DNA of 64,000 nt from Carposina sasakii (taxonomy: Eukaryota > Arthropoda > Insecta > Lepidoptera > Carposinidae), in the NCBI GenBank assembly GCA_014607495.2, contig CP053166.1, positions 10,186,455 to 10,250,454 of the forward strand. The letters run 5' to 3'. The notes under the pieces are model-generated. The model worked only from the letters and a program-made list of their open reading frames with translations, was not told the DNA's origin and ran no database searches. Numbering within the stretch: position 1 is the first letter of the stretch; the number at the start of each line of letters is the position of its first letter. This document shows positions 1 through 10,892 of this stretch, piece after piece. The translations under genes were made by a program, and so were the position numbers.

Positions 1-655
1 ACCGAATTTCGACCACAGGGCTACCCGAACATTGACTATTTAACTTTGATAACATGTTTGGTCTGTCACGCGATGCCCGTTTATTATACCTATGAACAAT
101 ATAAAAAATGTTTTGTATTTCACATTAGGCGTAGGGTTTTTTAAAAGTATCAAGGAGAGTATACAAATAACAGGTTATTCAGTGTAAACGGGGATATAAA
201 ATGTATGTCAGTCAGACATAATTTTTAGATAGTACATTTGTGTAAAGAAATGAAAGGCTGTATCTTTTAGGTACATTTATTAAGTTTTTGTAAGATAAAG
301 TACAAGAGAATATTAGTCATTTAATGCCATAAAATACTAAGCAACTTTCTTAAAACAAGCACTTGTTTCAGATTCGCGTAAGTATTTAAAGGTCTATTCT
401 GCAAAAATATTCCCTTTTCTTATAAAAACACGCGCAGGCTAAAACGGCAAGTTGAATGTGCCTGCATGAGAATCGGCTTACATCCCTATGAGTATCCAAT
501 TACTCAATAGATACGCCAAACATCCAGCGTATAGTAAAAAGCCAATATCAGCTGCCGTAATAAACAGCGAGTATTCAAAAGTATAAGGCGCTATGACACT
601 AAGAGACTGTGGTTGCGTCGCCAGTCATGCTAAATTTGGTATCGAATATTGGCTG
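1..655. other. No recognisable gene or repeat
   Basis: AT-rich sequence with no convincing open frame and no match to the repeat families seen elsewhere in the window. Confidence 0.5.
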
Positions 656-772
656 AGTTTTTAAGCTAGCAACTTGTCATATTTATTATTATCTGTACCC
701 GTTACTCTATACGTGGCTGTGGGATCCCCCTTATGATCCGGCAGTTCTGGAAACATAGCCGTGACTAAATGT
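656..772 (+). repeat. RepA retroposon, 3' half
   Basis: Reads from the block TAAGCTAGCAACTTGTCA through GTGGCTGTGGGATC and ATGATCC.GCAGTTCTGG to ACATAGCCGTG, which is the 3' half of RepA as seen in some 20 other places here. The usual (TATG)n tail is missing because an SnR copy has landed at 773. The 5' half is absent, as expected for a 5'-truncated retroposon. Confidence 0.7.
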
Positions 773-991
773 CGTCTTCAGCCTATTACAGTCCACTGCT
801 GGACGTAGGCCTCCCCAAGGGCACGCCACAAGACTGCCACAGGGGAGTTTTGCCGCAGAGTGATTTTCGGACTATGTTGTCAACACGAGAGGCACTGCTG
901 TCCACCTCCCGGAAACCCTTAATCGCCTCGTACGATACCCACGGGCGGGCTTGGGGTGGTACAAACTCTACTCTGTCGGTACTACGCGGCT
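773..991 (-). mobile_element. SnR SINE with RTE-type 3' end, in RepA
   Basis: On the minus strand it ends in the RTE LINE 3' signature GTCCAGCAGTGGACTG followed by a TGAAGACGAC-type tail. The rest (GTGGTACC..., GGTTTCCGGGAGGTGG, GTTGACAACATAGTCC) is the non-LINE body shared with the copies at 30645 and 57570. It is flanked by near-identical 10 bp repeats, GACTAAATGT (763-772) and GACGAAATGT (992-1001), read as the target duplication. Any open frame across it is a chance reading of the SINE. Confidence 0.8.
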
Positions 992-1001
992 GACGAAATG
1001 T

Positions 1002-2264
1002 ATATTTTACTAAATATTTATAGTGCGGAAAAAAAATGAAATCGGAATATGATCATAGCGTCTCATGTCTAATCCATAGCACAGACATCTGATGAAAAAA
1101 GTTCCTTTACCAACACTTGTTGTGTGACCACAACCTCTTCGTTTACCTTGTAGAAATTTAGTTATACGCAGTGTAAATCCACATTTCACTTCCCCGACGG
1201 AAATAATCCTACTCTATGAATTCATGGTAACCCTCCTGGTCGCACTGCCAATGGTCTCTTAATGTGATAGAGCCCTAAGTCACGCTCCACTGGCTCTGCA
1301 CTCGCAAAGGAAACAATTGAATAGTGAGATACTGCAGAAATAGATTTCAAATAAAAAGTTTTCAATATCTGGTTTACCTATTCCGTTAGAAAATACTATG
1401 CGGAGCTTTTGCTGGGTGAAAGTTTTAAATTGTGCATTGTTTACTCAATTCTATAGATGCTGTGACCGGTTATTGGTGTGCTTTTCATGTGTTTGACGAA
1501 TCTGGAATCGATTGATTGAGGAATTAGAAAAAGGAGAGGACCATTAGAAAAATTGGCCCTAATGTATGTCATTGTACTCGTATTCCCGGAAATCTGACAT
1601 AAATGAAACATTTAATTCATTCATATAGAATCTATGTCAGCAGACATCAGGGGAGTAACAATGCAAATACTATAAAATATGGATCTTTGAGTAAACCGAT
1701 AGCCGTCCGTACTCCATCCCGCGAGGGAATGGACCAGAAGTAATCACCCTCCTTTGTGACAGCGACTATCTACACAGATAACATAATAGTATAAGTGAAT
1801 ATAGCCCATGTGCTATTCGGACGGATAACCTATACTACTGCCAAGTTTTATCAATATTTATTAGATAGTTTTTGCGTGAAAGAGCAACAATCAACCAAGT
1901 ATCATCCGATTAGTACGAGTACTTGTAGCATAGTACATACATAGTTTTATATGTAGCCGTAAAGGTGTCTTACTGCCGGGCACATCCTCCCCCTTTTGAG
2001 TCCTCACGTCTCGGTTCTAAGAAGATAGATAGATAGCGAAGATATAAATATATAGGAAACTAAAATATTAACCCCAACCTATTACAACCACAATTTAATC
2101 CGAAATAAATATTCACAAGCTATTTTTTTATATTCAAATAATTAAAAGTTAATTCTGGCCAGCAAAATGGTGTAAGTAATAAATAAACTACGAACAAATA
2201 GTGGTTAGTCTATTTGTTTTTATTGATCAGATATATATTTCGAATAAACATTTTCTTTTTTACA
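1002..2264. other. No recognisable gene or repeat
   Basis: Nothing supported. A short (GATA)n run lies near 2024-2036. Confidence 0.5.
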
Positions 2265-2271
2265 GATCCCA

Positions 2272-3486
2272 TGGATAGCCCAGTCATTTTAGGTAAAAAA
2301 TGGAGTCAACCTCGGAATGAAAGATAATAAGCTGTAAATTAGTATAAACCTTTGTTTTGTCGTTCTAAATGATGTCTCAAAAGTCACAAGTGCTATCGTG
2401 TCCGCGTCTTAAGATATTGAAGGTCAAAGGTCATAAAAATCGGTTTTTCGCGAATTTCTCGCTTTCTATCACTTAAATGAGATTTGCACCCATTATAAAA
2501 GTTGTAGAGTATAAAATTCTCTTCAACTTTTGTCTGAACTTTTTTTTCATACGATTAACCGTTTTTGCGGTAGACCGCGAAGAGTGCGCCGCGTATAGTC
2601 ATACTTAGTAGAGGGTAGTTAATTCTGTGTAAGTAATGTGTTGGGTTTTAGAGGTTCATAATAATTAGTGGTTTACTAATTTACTAATTTCTATAATCAT
2701 GAGGATGCCACGGTTGTTGGCGAAACATATGTAGATTATTTATCTAGTTTTTGATTTCGGAATAGTGCAATGTATCGTCTTGCATGCTAGGTGCTCGGGT
2801 CTGGTTTCTCGTGGCGATTGTAGTTAGTGCAAGTGCCTGTTGTCGCAATTATGAGTTATCAGATCCGAGGGTCAGTGGAGGGTGTAGGGCCCGGTGGTGG
2901 GCACACCCATAGTGAAATAAATATGTGTATAAAATATATTTCCTTACTGTCTTTTTAACTTAAAATATAATCGAAAATTAATAATATACTATAGTTAAAT
3001 ATAAATAATGAAGTCACTTATTTGAATTAAATATAAATAATTAATAATTAGTACATAAATAATGGGCATTGTTTAATAATTATAATTTTTTAGTAAATAA
3101 TTAACTTTATATAACGTACTGATAACAGTGATAACCACTCACGCTTGACCTTGCATTAGGCTATATATGACTATACGCGGCGCACTCTTCGCGGTCTACC
3201 GCAAAAACGGTTTATCGTATGAAAAAAAAGTTCGGACAAAAGTTGTAGAGAATTTTATACTCTACAACTTTTATAATGGGTGCAAATCTCATTTAAGTGA
3301 TAGAAAGCGAGAAATTCGCGATAAACCGATTATTATGACCTTTGACCTTCGATATCTTAAGACGCGCACACGATAGCACTTGTGACTTTTGAGACATCAT
3401 TTAAAACGACAAAACAAAGGTTTATAGCAATTTACAGCTTATTATCTTTCATTCCGAGGTGAAACCCCTTAAATGACTGTGCTATG
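2272..3486. mobile_element. 1.2 kb DNA element with about 320 bp inverted arms
   Basis: The left arm (about 2275-2602) and right arm (about 3167-3485) are reverse complements over almost their whole length. Shared blocks include ATAGCMCAGTCATTT at the tips, CTCGGAATGAAAGATAATAA, GTTGTAGAG and GCGGTAGACCGCGAAGAGTG. Both ends are followed by GATCCCA (2265-2271 and 3487-3493), a perfect 7 bp target duplication candidate. The centre is AT-rich and carries a Rep7 copy; no transposase frame remains. It is therefore a non-autonomous terminal-inverted-repeat element of unassigned superfamily. The transcript of either strand would fold into a long hairpin. Confidence 0.8.
2690..2925 (+). repeat. Rep7 copy inside the 1.2 kb element
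   Basis: Contains GATGCCACGGTTGTTGGCG, GCATGCTAGGTGCT, CAGATCCGAGGGTCAG and AGGGCCCGGTGGTGGGC in the same order as copies at 25313 and 47610. It lies between the two arms of the element at 2272-3486, so it either inserted there or was captured. Confidence 0.7.
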
Positions 3487-3493
3487 GATCCCA

Positions 3494-3716
3494 GAATATA
3501 AAATAAAATAATATCTTCAGAGTAATCGGGAATCATGTACCAGCAGCGCAGTACACTTAAGGAGTTTACGATCATTCACATTGAGCAGGTAAGAGAGGAG
3601 GTGTTATACTATGTCTGTTTATAGAAAATAGTGCCCAGTCCCGAGAGTGACAAATATTTGTGTATTTTGTGTAGCAAAGTAAGCTAGTAGTTTTTACTGT
3701 ATAGGCTAAGTTGACG
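3494..3716. other. Unassigned spacer with a donor-like site
   Basis: No repeat recognised. A good splice-donor match, GAGCAG|GTAAGAG, sits at 3589, but no open frame or promoter upstream supports an exon. Confidence 0.3.
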
Positions 3717-3887
3717 GTGGTATGACCACACAGTTTAAGCTAATTGAAGGTTATACGTCGCAAAAATTACATTTGTATAGTTCCTATTTATATTAGGAAT
3801 GTGGATTCATTTACATTGCACAATCCACTATCCTTCCTTTTTGCGACGTATAACCTTCAATTACTTTCAACTGTGTAGTCATACCAC
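3717..3887. mobile_element. 171 bp MITE
   Basis: The ends GTGGTATGACCACACAGTT and its inverted partner GTGGTATGACTACACAGTT start inverted arms that continue through AATTGAAGGTTATACGTCGC (about 50 bp per arm). The short centre has no coding capacity. No clear target duplication; superfamily unknown. Confidence 0.75.
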
Positions 3888-4335
3888 TTACCTACTTATT
3901 ATTCTATGCCCAGGACATAGTAGTCACTACCAACTACACCAAAATCGGCAGTCAATATTACGCTTCTAGCTTCAGTAGTTCTGTCGCGACGCGGAGTTGA
4001 TGTATCAGTCGAGACATGTTACTTTACATAATAGCTTGGTAGCTGCTCTCTACTGTAACTGCTTGATGATAACACAATGCAGGCGACATGAAGATAGGTG
4101 TTTATGAGTGAATGAGTGGAGAACTTGTCGAGTGTGATTTACGACCCGATATGGACGAATCGAAGAGTTTCCTTTACGCATTGAAAATTACGTCATGTAA
4201 AGGGAATTCGTGTGGTGAGATTGGGGCTTTTATTATCGTACCTCGTTTAGCTGGTTTTATTGGTTTTTTGGGCAATGTTATACATTACACATACACACAC
4301 ACATAAACAGATATATACGTATACACAAACACAAT
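3888..4335. other. Spacer with CA microsatellite
   Basis: No gene. A short (CA)n-rich run lies near 4284-4303. Confidence 0.4.
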
Positions 4336-4590
4336 TAAGAAATTCAAAGCTTAGGGATTTCCAAATCCCCAAGCTTCGAATTTACGTTATTTTGTTTTTG
4401 TGATTTAGAAATCACATATTTATTTTTCTAAATTGTATGAACATTCCTGAGTTGTTTAGGGATTCTCAATAAATACTATCTGAAAAAATAAAAATATTGA
4501 TCTCGAGTCTCAAATTTTGAAAATATGTTCTATATAGTGGGTTATTTTCATAGCTTTTCGCTTAACATACCCCTTTTGTTACATCCTGTA
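4336..4590. mobile_element. Mi1 foldback element, right arm
   Basis: The segment from about 4390 reads AATCACATATTTATTTTTC, CATTCCTGAGTTGTTTAGG, TAGTGGG.TATTTTCATAGC and CGCTTAACATACCC to TTACATCCTGTACA, the right half of Mi1 as in 27737-27999. The outer left arm is missing. At 4342-4383 a separate 20 bp inverted repeat (AAGCTTAGGGATTT with AAATCCCCAAGCTT) forms a small hairpin. Confidence 0.65.
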
Positions 4591-4803
4591 CAGGTATCAT
4601 CATTATCAGCCTATTGCAGTCCACTGCTGGACGTAGGCCTCCCCCAGGGCACGCCACAAGACTGCCATGGGGGTATTTGCCCATATTTTGCCACGCTGGG
4701 CAGGCGGGTTGGTGACCGCAGTTTGTATTTTGGACTATGTTGTCAACACGGGAGACAGATATGGGGTGGTACGAATTCTACTCTGCCGGCACCACGCGGC
4801 AAC
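4591..4803 (-). mobile_element. SnR SINE, internally deleted
   Basis: Begins with CATCATTATCAGCC and CAGTCCACTGCTGGACGTAG, the reverse complement of the RTE-type 3' end, and finishes at CTCTGCCGGCACCACGCGGC, the family 5' end. About 50 bp are missing in the middle compared with the 30645 copy. It abuts the tip of the Mi1 arm, so it probably inserted at or beside that tip. Confidence 0.8.
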
Positions 4804-4956
4804 TTACCTATTTGGATTGAACGTTATTTTTTGACTTACACATGCTTAAGGGTTACTTACAGTATATTTTGATATGCAGAGTTTGAGTTTGCATTTCGAA
4901 GTCATTCGCGAATGTAAAGCAGCCCACCCATCAAATTCTGCCGTGGTGACGTAATG

Positions 4957-5452
4957 TGATAAATTTATTAACAAACAATGACGTAATGAAAACTTACAAT
5001 AAACCCTTTGATAAATTTATTAACAAACGAAAGAGTTTAAACGGCATTACGTGATTGGTTAACGCAATATGTTGTTTTATTGAAACGAGTCTCATAAAAA
5101 TTACCATTTCGAAGAGAAAACTTACAATAAACCCTTTGAAGAGATCCTTCCCTCTAGGGACTAGTTTCTAGTACTTCAGACAGAGGTCACTGTCGAAAGA
5201 GTTTAAACCATGAAGATATCCGAGCTTTGTAACTTTGTTTACATCATACTTGGCAGTCTCTCTGAAAATAAGGAGTTAAAAGTGTAAGAAAGAACTTACA
5301 AATTTACCACAAAATGTTTAGGTTGTGTTTTGTTTCTAATATATATAAAGTTAGAGTTCAATATGATATTTCTATATTGTTTTATTGCTAATTCATAATA
5401 TATCAAAATCTTGGTTGTATTATTTTTTCCGTCTCATAAAAATTACCATTTC
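4957..5452. repeat. Mosaic of shuffled short exact duplications
   Basis: Four different words of 15-23 bp occur twice each. TGATAAATTTATTAACAAAC is at 4957 and 5009. A 23 bp word beginning GAAAACTTACAATAAACCC is at 4988 and 5116. CGAAAGAGTTTAAAC is at 5028 and 5194. A 22 bp word beginning GTCTCATAAAAATTACC is at 5089 and 5431. The spacing differs for each pair, so this is not a simple tandem array. Confidence 0.7.
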
Positions 5453-5786
5453 TATGTTAATTGTTATTAGGGCTTGTTTTCCTAAAAGAGCTCTGTGCAG
5501 GTGCGAAGGTTGTCAAAATACATCAGCAGTATCTAAAATTTAATTTCCTTCGGTGCATGAAATATATTTCTCGATACCCATAATATAAGAGAAAATCTAT
5601 ACCAACCTCCATCTTGAGTAAAAAAATTGCAATCAAAATATTTAATAAATTACCGACATTCTCCCAACCTGATTGAAATATGATGAGTTGGCAATTTATC
5701 ACATATAATAATAATAAGTGATCATAATTATAGTTTATACTTTAGTTTTTTAGTTTTAAGAGTGTTGCGGTGCCTCTGTCATTACT

Positions 5787-5871
5787 ATAAACGTAGCTGC
5801 GGAATCTCTTTTATGATCGAGCAGTTCTAGAATAAGCCGTGTGTATATTGTATGTATTCGATAACATGTTC
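5787..5871 (+). repeat. RepA fragment, 3' end
   Basis: Matches the RepA 3' part: GTAGCTGCGGAATCTC, TTTATGATCGAGCAGTTCT and AGCCGTGTGTATATTGTATG. An SnT2 copy follows. Confidence 0.6.
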
Positions 5872-6459
5872 GACGCCCGATTGGTCTAGTAGGTAGTGGC
5901 CCTGCCTGCGACGCCATTGGTCCAGGGAGTCTGCTCTGAAATGCCGCTTTCGAATCTTTCGGTCCGACCGAGGCCCGACCGAATCGAAGCCTTTGACCCT
6001 ACTATGAAATTGCTTCGGATTCATTCATCTGAGTTAACAACTCATTCGGAACCATAGAAAATAATTCACATTGACTAATATTATAAGCAATATCTATTAT
6101 CTATCCTTATACCTGTCAAATAGAGTTCGATCGGACCGAATGAAAAAACGGCGCGACTGATCCGAACGAAGGAAGTTCGTAGTAGGAACACCTCGATATT
6201 CGGCCGATACTTCGTTTATCGTCACTTCAGAGTAGACCTCCTGGGTTCGAATCCCGGTAGATGCAAACATTGATATGATTGATAATATTGATATGAGATG
6301 AATATCGATTGTTTGTGATAGTTAGTCATGGATGTTTCTATACTTATCTATGTATTTATATACCGTTGCTGTACCCACAGTACCCACGACACAAGACCTT
6401 TAGGGATCTTAATGTGGGTTAATGTGTTGTGTAATGTGTGAACATTTATTTATTTATTC
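5872..6459 (+). mobile_element. SnT2 tRNA-derived SINE, split by Mi5
   Basis: The left part (5872-5924) carries the tRNA-like head TTGGTCTAG.AGGTAGTGGC with the A-box region. The right part (6242-6459) resumes at TGGGTTCGAATCCCGGTAG (B box) and runs through GTCATGGATGTTTC, ACCCACGACACAAGACC to a (TTTA)n tail. The break is a 317 bp Mi5 MITE. The head is tRNA-like, so transcription by RNA polymerase III is inferred for the source element. Confidence 0.8.
5925..6241. mobile_element. Mi5 MITE inserted in SnT2
   Basis: Starts GGGAGTCTGCTCTGAAATG and ends with the inverted form of GGAGGTCTACTCTGAAGTG. A second copy at 10893-11209 matches along its whole length. Exact ends and target duplication are ambiguous by 1-3 bp. 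Intact SnT2 copies at 40309 and 47082 show the empty site GGTCCTGGGTTC. Confidence 0.8.
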
Positions 6460-7574
6460 TCACTTTATGATATCATCAATGAGGTTACGCTTGAGATCAC
6501 ATACCTACGTTTCATGAACCATATCTACATACAAAATTTCCCTTGCTCTAAGTAAATAGAGCTAATCAACTTCAATCCTAGAAAATGAAGGAAGGCAACT
6601 ACACCTAAATATTCAATTTTCCCTCAACCTTTTACGAAAGAAAGCATTAGCATTGGTTACAATATGGCTCCCGAGGTACACTAGGGGTGGTAAGCAAGGG
6701 TAGTCGGTTCAATCCAATCTAATTCGTGAGAGCAAGCCCATTAATTGCACATTGCTGGGTGCTCTATAAAAATGTATTTGGGTTGGTGTACACTGCTTAC
6801 CAACATCCGAGAACCACAAGTTTCTAGCTTAGTATTTGATTTGTATACTTGGTGTTTACTGGGATTGGCAAACCATTCATGCCACTGCAACTCCTATATC
6901 AAATTTAGTTTAAAATTTACTTGGAAATTACATATACAGCCCATAAACAGATAATACTAACATAGAGACAAGACATTAGGAATGAGCTAGATTTGTTATG
7001 GATTTGTTTTGGTTTAGCTTGGTTTGGCTGTGTTAATTTAATAGCATTCCAGCCATTTTTAACATCTTCTATTGCTTTAAACGTTGTTGAAATTTAACGC
7101 TATACGAAATATGCATAACATATAATTTTTGGTTATGGTTTTGGTAAATACGTTCAATAATAGCGCGCTTGCCCTCCAGTGTACACTCACCGCATCGTAT
7201 GAGGCGCACCCTGACGCGCGAACATAGTATTTGTTTCGAGCGCTTTTTCTCCAGCAGTAACATTCGCGGCTAATCGACGCTTTCGCTCATAACACTTTAT
7301 GAGCTGAGCGAAAATTGAACTGAAAGCATTTCTGAGTGGATGGATGTGGAGTGTTTCGGGGTTTTTGGTTAGAGCCGGTTCAGTTCTGTTGCTATTTGAT
7401 ATTGAGTTTGGGAAGTTATGTGAATAGTGCTTAGGAATAAAATTTATCGATTTTTCTTATTTGTGAACCTTTGTTTTTGATTAACATATTAATGGTCTAA
7501 CTTATTCGTTTCAACATTTTCTTCATACCTATGTACAAAACTCAACATCGAATTAATAAAATAATATTGATACT
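6460..7574. other. No recognisable gene or repeat
   Basis: A somewhat CpG-richer patch lies at 7155-7310 (GCGCGCTTGCCC, GACGCGCGAAC, CGAGCGC) but without a supported promoter or exon. Confidence 0.4.
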
Positions 7575-7665
7575 TATCTGAATATTGAATTGTATCAGGC
7601 GTCACTATTCGGAAGTTCAAATCTCTATTGAGGGATCGCCCGCCACCGGGCCCTATATTCATATA
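7575..7665 (-). repeat. Rep7 3' terminal fragment
   Basis: On the minus strand reads AGGGCCCGGTGGCGGGCGAT, CCTCAATAGAGATTTGAAC, GAATAGTGACGCCTGATAC. The last part extends the repeat beyond the copies at 25313 and 47610. Confidence 0.6.
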
Positions 7666-8715
7666 ATGTTCATATAATATAATAATAATAATTATTACCC
7701 TATTCATGAAGCTATAATTACATAGTAAATATCAAGTATTAGAAAGAGATCACGGATCCATTTGCTACGGTCGTGCACCTCTTTCTTAATAAAAGCAATA
7801 ATAATAATAGTCTGTGTAATATTATACTTTGTAAGATTATAATTATCTTAAATAATACGTTTCGCCACTACATTCCGTCGTTTCATTCAATTATACAGTC
7901 CACGCTCTCCATTAGTTATCATTTTAGTAAATGTTTATTTTATACTTTTATATATTGTAATAAATTCATATTTAAAAATGTAGAAAAATAAGAAAAAGTG
8001 TTAAATAAAGGAAATAATAATTAATTTATCAAAAAGTACTCACCGTAAGTATATTACAAAATCCCTTTTGACTCTGCAAATGAAACAAATAGCATTAGCT
8101 AAGAACACAAATATCCTTTTTGTGAAAAATAAATTCCCTAAAAAATCTGCAAAATGAGCTATTTTCCCCCTATCGCTTAGATCGCAACTCGGCGCCACTC
8201 AGGCCACTCCGCCCTTAAAAGGCCCTCACCCCAACCCTTATACTAAGAACATAAGGTTTAAAATACACATCTTTTGGTGCCTTTAAATTGTGTTATTCAG
8301 TACCTGCACACCAATTTGTTCGAGCATTTTAACTTTAATAAGGTCGGAGGGTGTTTCGCGTTTATTTGGACCCCCTATTAGTGAATTTCAGTAATGACAC
8401 GGCACGATGTTTGGATATAATGAACTGAGTTAATTTATAAGCAAGTACTTTGAAGAAATTAATAAATAATGTTAGGGAAAGACGGTTAGAAAACTTATAT
8501 TTCCATAAATAGGTAAAACACTTACGTTTGAAGAGTCTAATCTATATGCATTAAGTAAAGAGAAAAACTTATTTACTATATTATCCGCACAGCCAAACAC
8601 TCAATGCTAATGTTTCTCGGGGAGTGTAAGGAAGTATAAAAAGGTTTTCCCGAAATCCTTTGGCGCGACATATAGGAATTAAAGTTTATACATAATATAA
8701 AGTTGAGGGCAGCTA
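7666..8715. other. No recognisable gene or repeat
   Basis: Contains a more GC-rich stretch at 8165-8240 (CTCGGCGCCACTCAGGCCAC and CCTCACCCCAACCC) that is single copy in the window. No frame or splice context supports an exon. Confidence 0.4.
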
Positions 8716-8835
8716 GGTAATTAGCTACGAGTAGGGTTATACCATAGGGTTTCCAACCGTCCTGTTTTCCCAGGACATGTCCTGCTTTTTGGGGTGTCCT
8801 GGGCTGTCCCGGATAGTTTTTAAGCATCGTGCTGA
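8716..8835. repeat. Possible hAT-related repeat fragment
   Basis: GGGTTTCCAACCGTCCTG, CCCAGGACATGTCCTG and GTGTCCTGGGCTGTCCC resemble sequence I associate with hAT-like terminal regions in animal genomes. Only one copy is visible here, so this rests on recall. Confidence 0.3.
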
Positions 8836-9381
8836 GTTTTTGACACATTCGCTATCGGCAGATTTTCTAAGGGTACCTACATCAGGTCAACGCCTAGTGT
8901 GACGACGCAAATAAGTGTCAGAGGCACCTCTAGAATGCATAAAAGAAGCAAATACGTACCTAGTCACCGGCACTGAACGTGCTAAAGACCTATGTTTTGA
9001 AATTCGCATGCCACTAACTCTCTCCAATCGTATTGTCTCTGGGCTCGCACATGTAATGTATGGGCCTGGCTTTTAACCGAAATGTGCTGGTATTTCTTTT
9101 TCAAATCCTGGTTTTCAAAGTTTTGATATGGACTCATGCCTTTTATCTCTTAGAGAAAGTGCCTGAAAAGTTCAAAACATTTTACTTAAATTATTTGGAT
9201 AACTGTCTAATATTAAGACGCCCTGAAAACATTTCAATTTTAAACGTAATACAATTTATCAAAGTCAAAAGTGTCTGTCGTTTTTGATTTGTGTTAAATA
9301 GAGTTTCAGAATAATTATTTTAATTCGTGAACCGTTTTAAATAACTAAGTACCTTTAGTGATAGACGGTACTTAACTTAAG

Positions 9382-9509
9382 CACATACATACATACATAT
9401 AATCACGCCTTTATCCCTTACGGGGTAGGCAGAGCACCAAGGGCCGATAGGACCACATGGTGCCACTTCTGACCAATTTTGAGGGTATAGTTGAGATGTA
9501 CAAGTTCGG
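9382..9509 (-). mobile_element. RepB retroposon, 5'-truncated, with TSD
   Basis: Starts with (CATA)n, the reverse of the (TATG)n tail, then AATCACGCCTTTATCCC, GGTAGGCAGAGCACCAAG and GGTGCCACTTCTGACC. Flanked by perfect 10 bp duplications TTAACTTAAG at 9372-9381 and 9510-9519. Truncated at the 5' side, as is typical for reverse-transcribed copies. Confidence 0.85.
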
Positions 9510-9539
9510 TTAACTTAAGTATGATATAATTTAGACATT

Positions 9540-9765
9540 CATACACACGGCCGTGTTCTCGACAGGGGATAGCCAGAGCTACAGGATCGTAAACGAGATA
9601 CTACAGCCACGTTCAGCATAGCGGGGACAGGTGTAAATGATCAGTGATAATTTACTGGCTTCTTGCTCAAGAGAATGCCCGAGTTTCTTAGTCGACTCTT
9701 ACGACATGCACGGAAGGAGATGCAGCTGATGTATTCTAGTGAAGCCCCGCATCAGCACAGGTAGC
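9540..9765 (-). mobile_element. RepA retroposon, nearly full length
   Basis: On the plus strand reads tail-first: ACACGGCCGTGTTC, GGATAGCCAGAGC, CAGGATCG, GTTCAGCATAGCGGGG, GATCAGTGATAA, GAATGCCCGAGTTTCTTAGT, CGACTCTTACGACATGCACG, GGAGATGCAGCTGATGTATT and GCCCCGCATCAGCACAGG. One of the best copies for defining the family. No tRNA-like A/B boxes could be placed confidently. Confidence 0.75.
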
Positions 9766-9769
9766 AAGA

Positions 9770-10890
9770 CATGAATGAGTAGAATCATAGGTAATCAATC
9801 AAAAGTTGTGTTTTGAACGCCTACCAGTAGATCATAATTATCTATCTTTATCCCTTAATCGGAGGGAAAGCTATATGATGTCAAAATTTTACCATGAATC
9901 TCATAATTTATGTATATCTAAAGATATTGCAAAAGCTAATTCCTGATGTCAGTATGTTCTATTAATCAATAAGGAATCAATTAATCGTGAACCTAATTAG
10001 CTTTGGCAAAGTGTCGCAAGATGGCGCTAAGATAAGATGAGACCACTTCATACTGCGCTGGTAGACCGAGAGGGTATTGACAATTAGTTTAGAACTTTTG
10101 TATTGGATGGTGAACTTACTTTTTAAGATCTGCACATGACATAGCTTGCTAGGTATATAAAATTTCAACATCAACCTACGTATAATCATCCGTGTTATAA
10201 TTTGCGATCGTAGTGTTTCGAAAATATATTAATTGTTTTAATTTTTGTCACATTTCACCGTATTCTAATTATTCATACAAGCAGAAATACAATAAAATGC
10301 AAGCATACAAGCAGGTATGAAATATACCTGAGTGAAAATCGCGCTAAGACTATTATTTTCCTATTTTAGACTAACCTTAAACTTAAACTTGGGTTCATGT
10401 TGAAGTCAATCAAAGTTATACTTGAACAATACGACATTACAATAATCCCTTAATCTATAACTTAAAGGCTCTCGAATAGGGCAAAGGGCTTCACTCAACT
10501 GGAGCACCTCTCTCTCGCCTCGCCCATTTTGATCCACCGCTTGTTATGTTTGGTATCTAAATATTTTTCTTGTCGACAACAGTTTTTTGAGCCCGTTCAT
10601 GTATTGTTATAGGGGGTTAGTAGGGCTTGCCGTGTGGTGTCAGCACAGTAGAATATCACCATTTCTGCCCGTGGTTATTGTAAGAGAGAGGCTTACTTTA
10701 CACCCTAAACAGTTTCACTATCTCATCTGACTCTATCATCAGAGCCTTATTATCATTTAATTGTACAATAAAGTAATGTAATAAATGTGAGAACAATCAT
10801 GGTACGACGTGATTGGTTAACTGCTTAACGTTAACGAGTTCGAAGTGACAACTCACACTAAGCCCACTAAAATTTCAATTTGTATGGAAT
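9770..10890. other. No recognisable gene or repeat
   Basis: Single-copy AT-rich sequence. ACGTGATTGGTTAACTG near 10807 recalls a word in the 4957-5452 mosaic (ACGTGATTGGTTAACGC). Confidence 0.4.
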
Positions 10891-10892
10891 CT

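Noticed and set aside
4525..4872. 115-codon frame containing AYCSPLLDVGLPQGTPQDCHGG-like sequence
   Set aside because: This peptide is the antisense reading of the RTE/SnR 3' end and recurs in most SnR copies (773, 4591, 19720, 45662, 58078). It is not a protein family.
5011..5460. CRISPR-like spacing of short repeats
   Set aside because: Words differ from one another and are not regularly spaced; the DNA is clearly from an animal.
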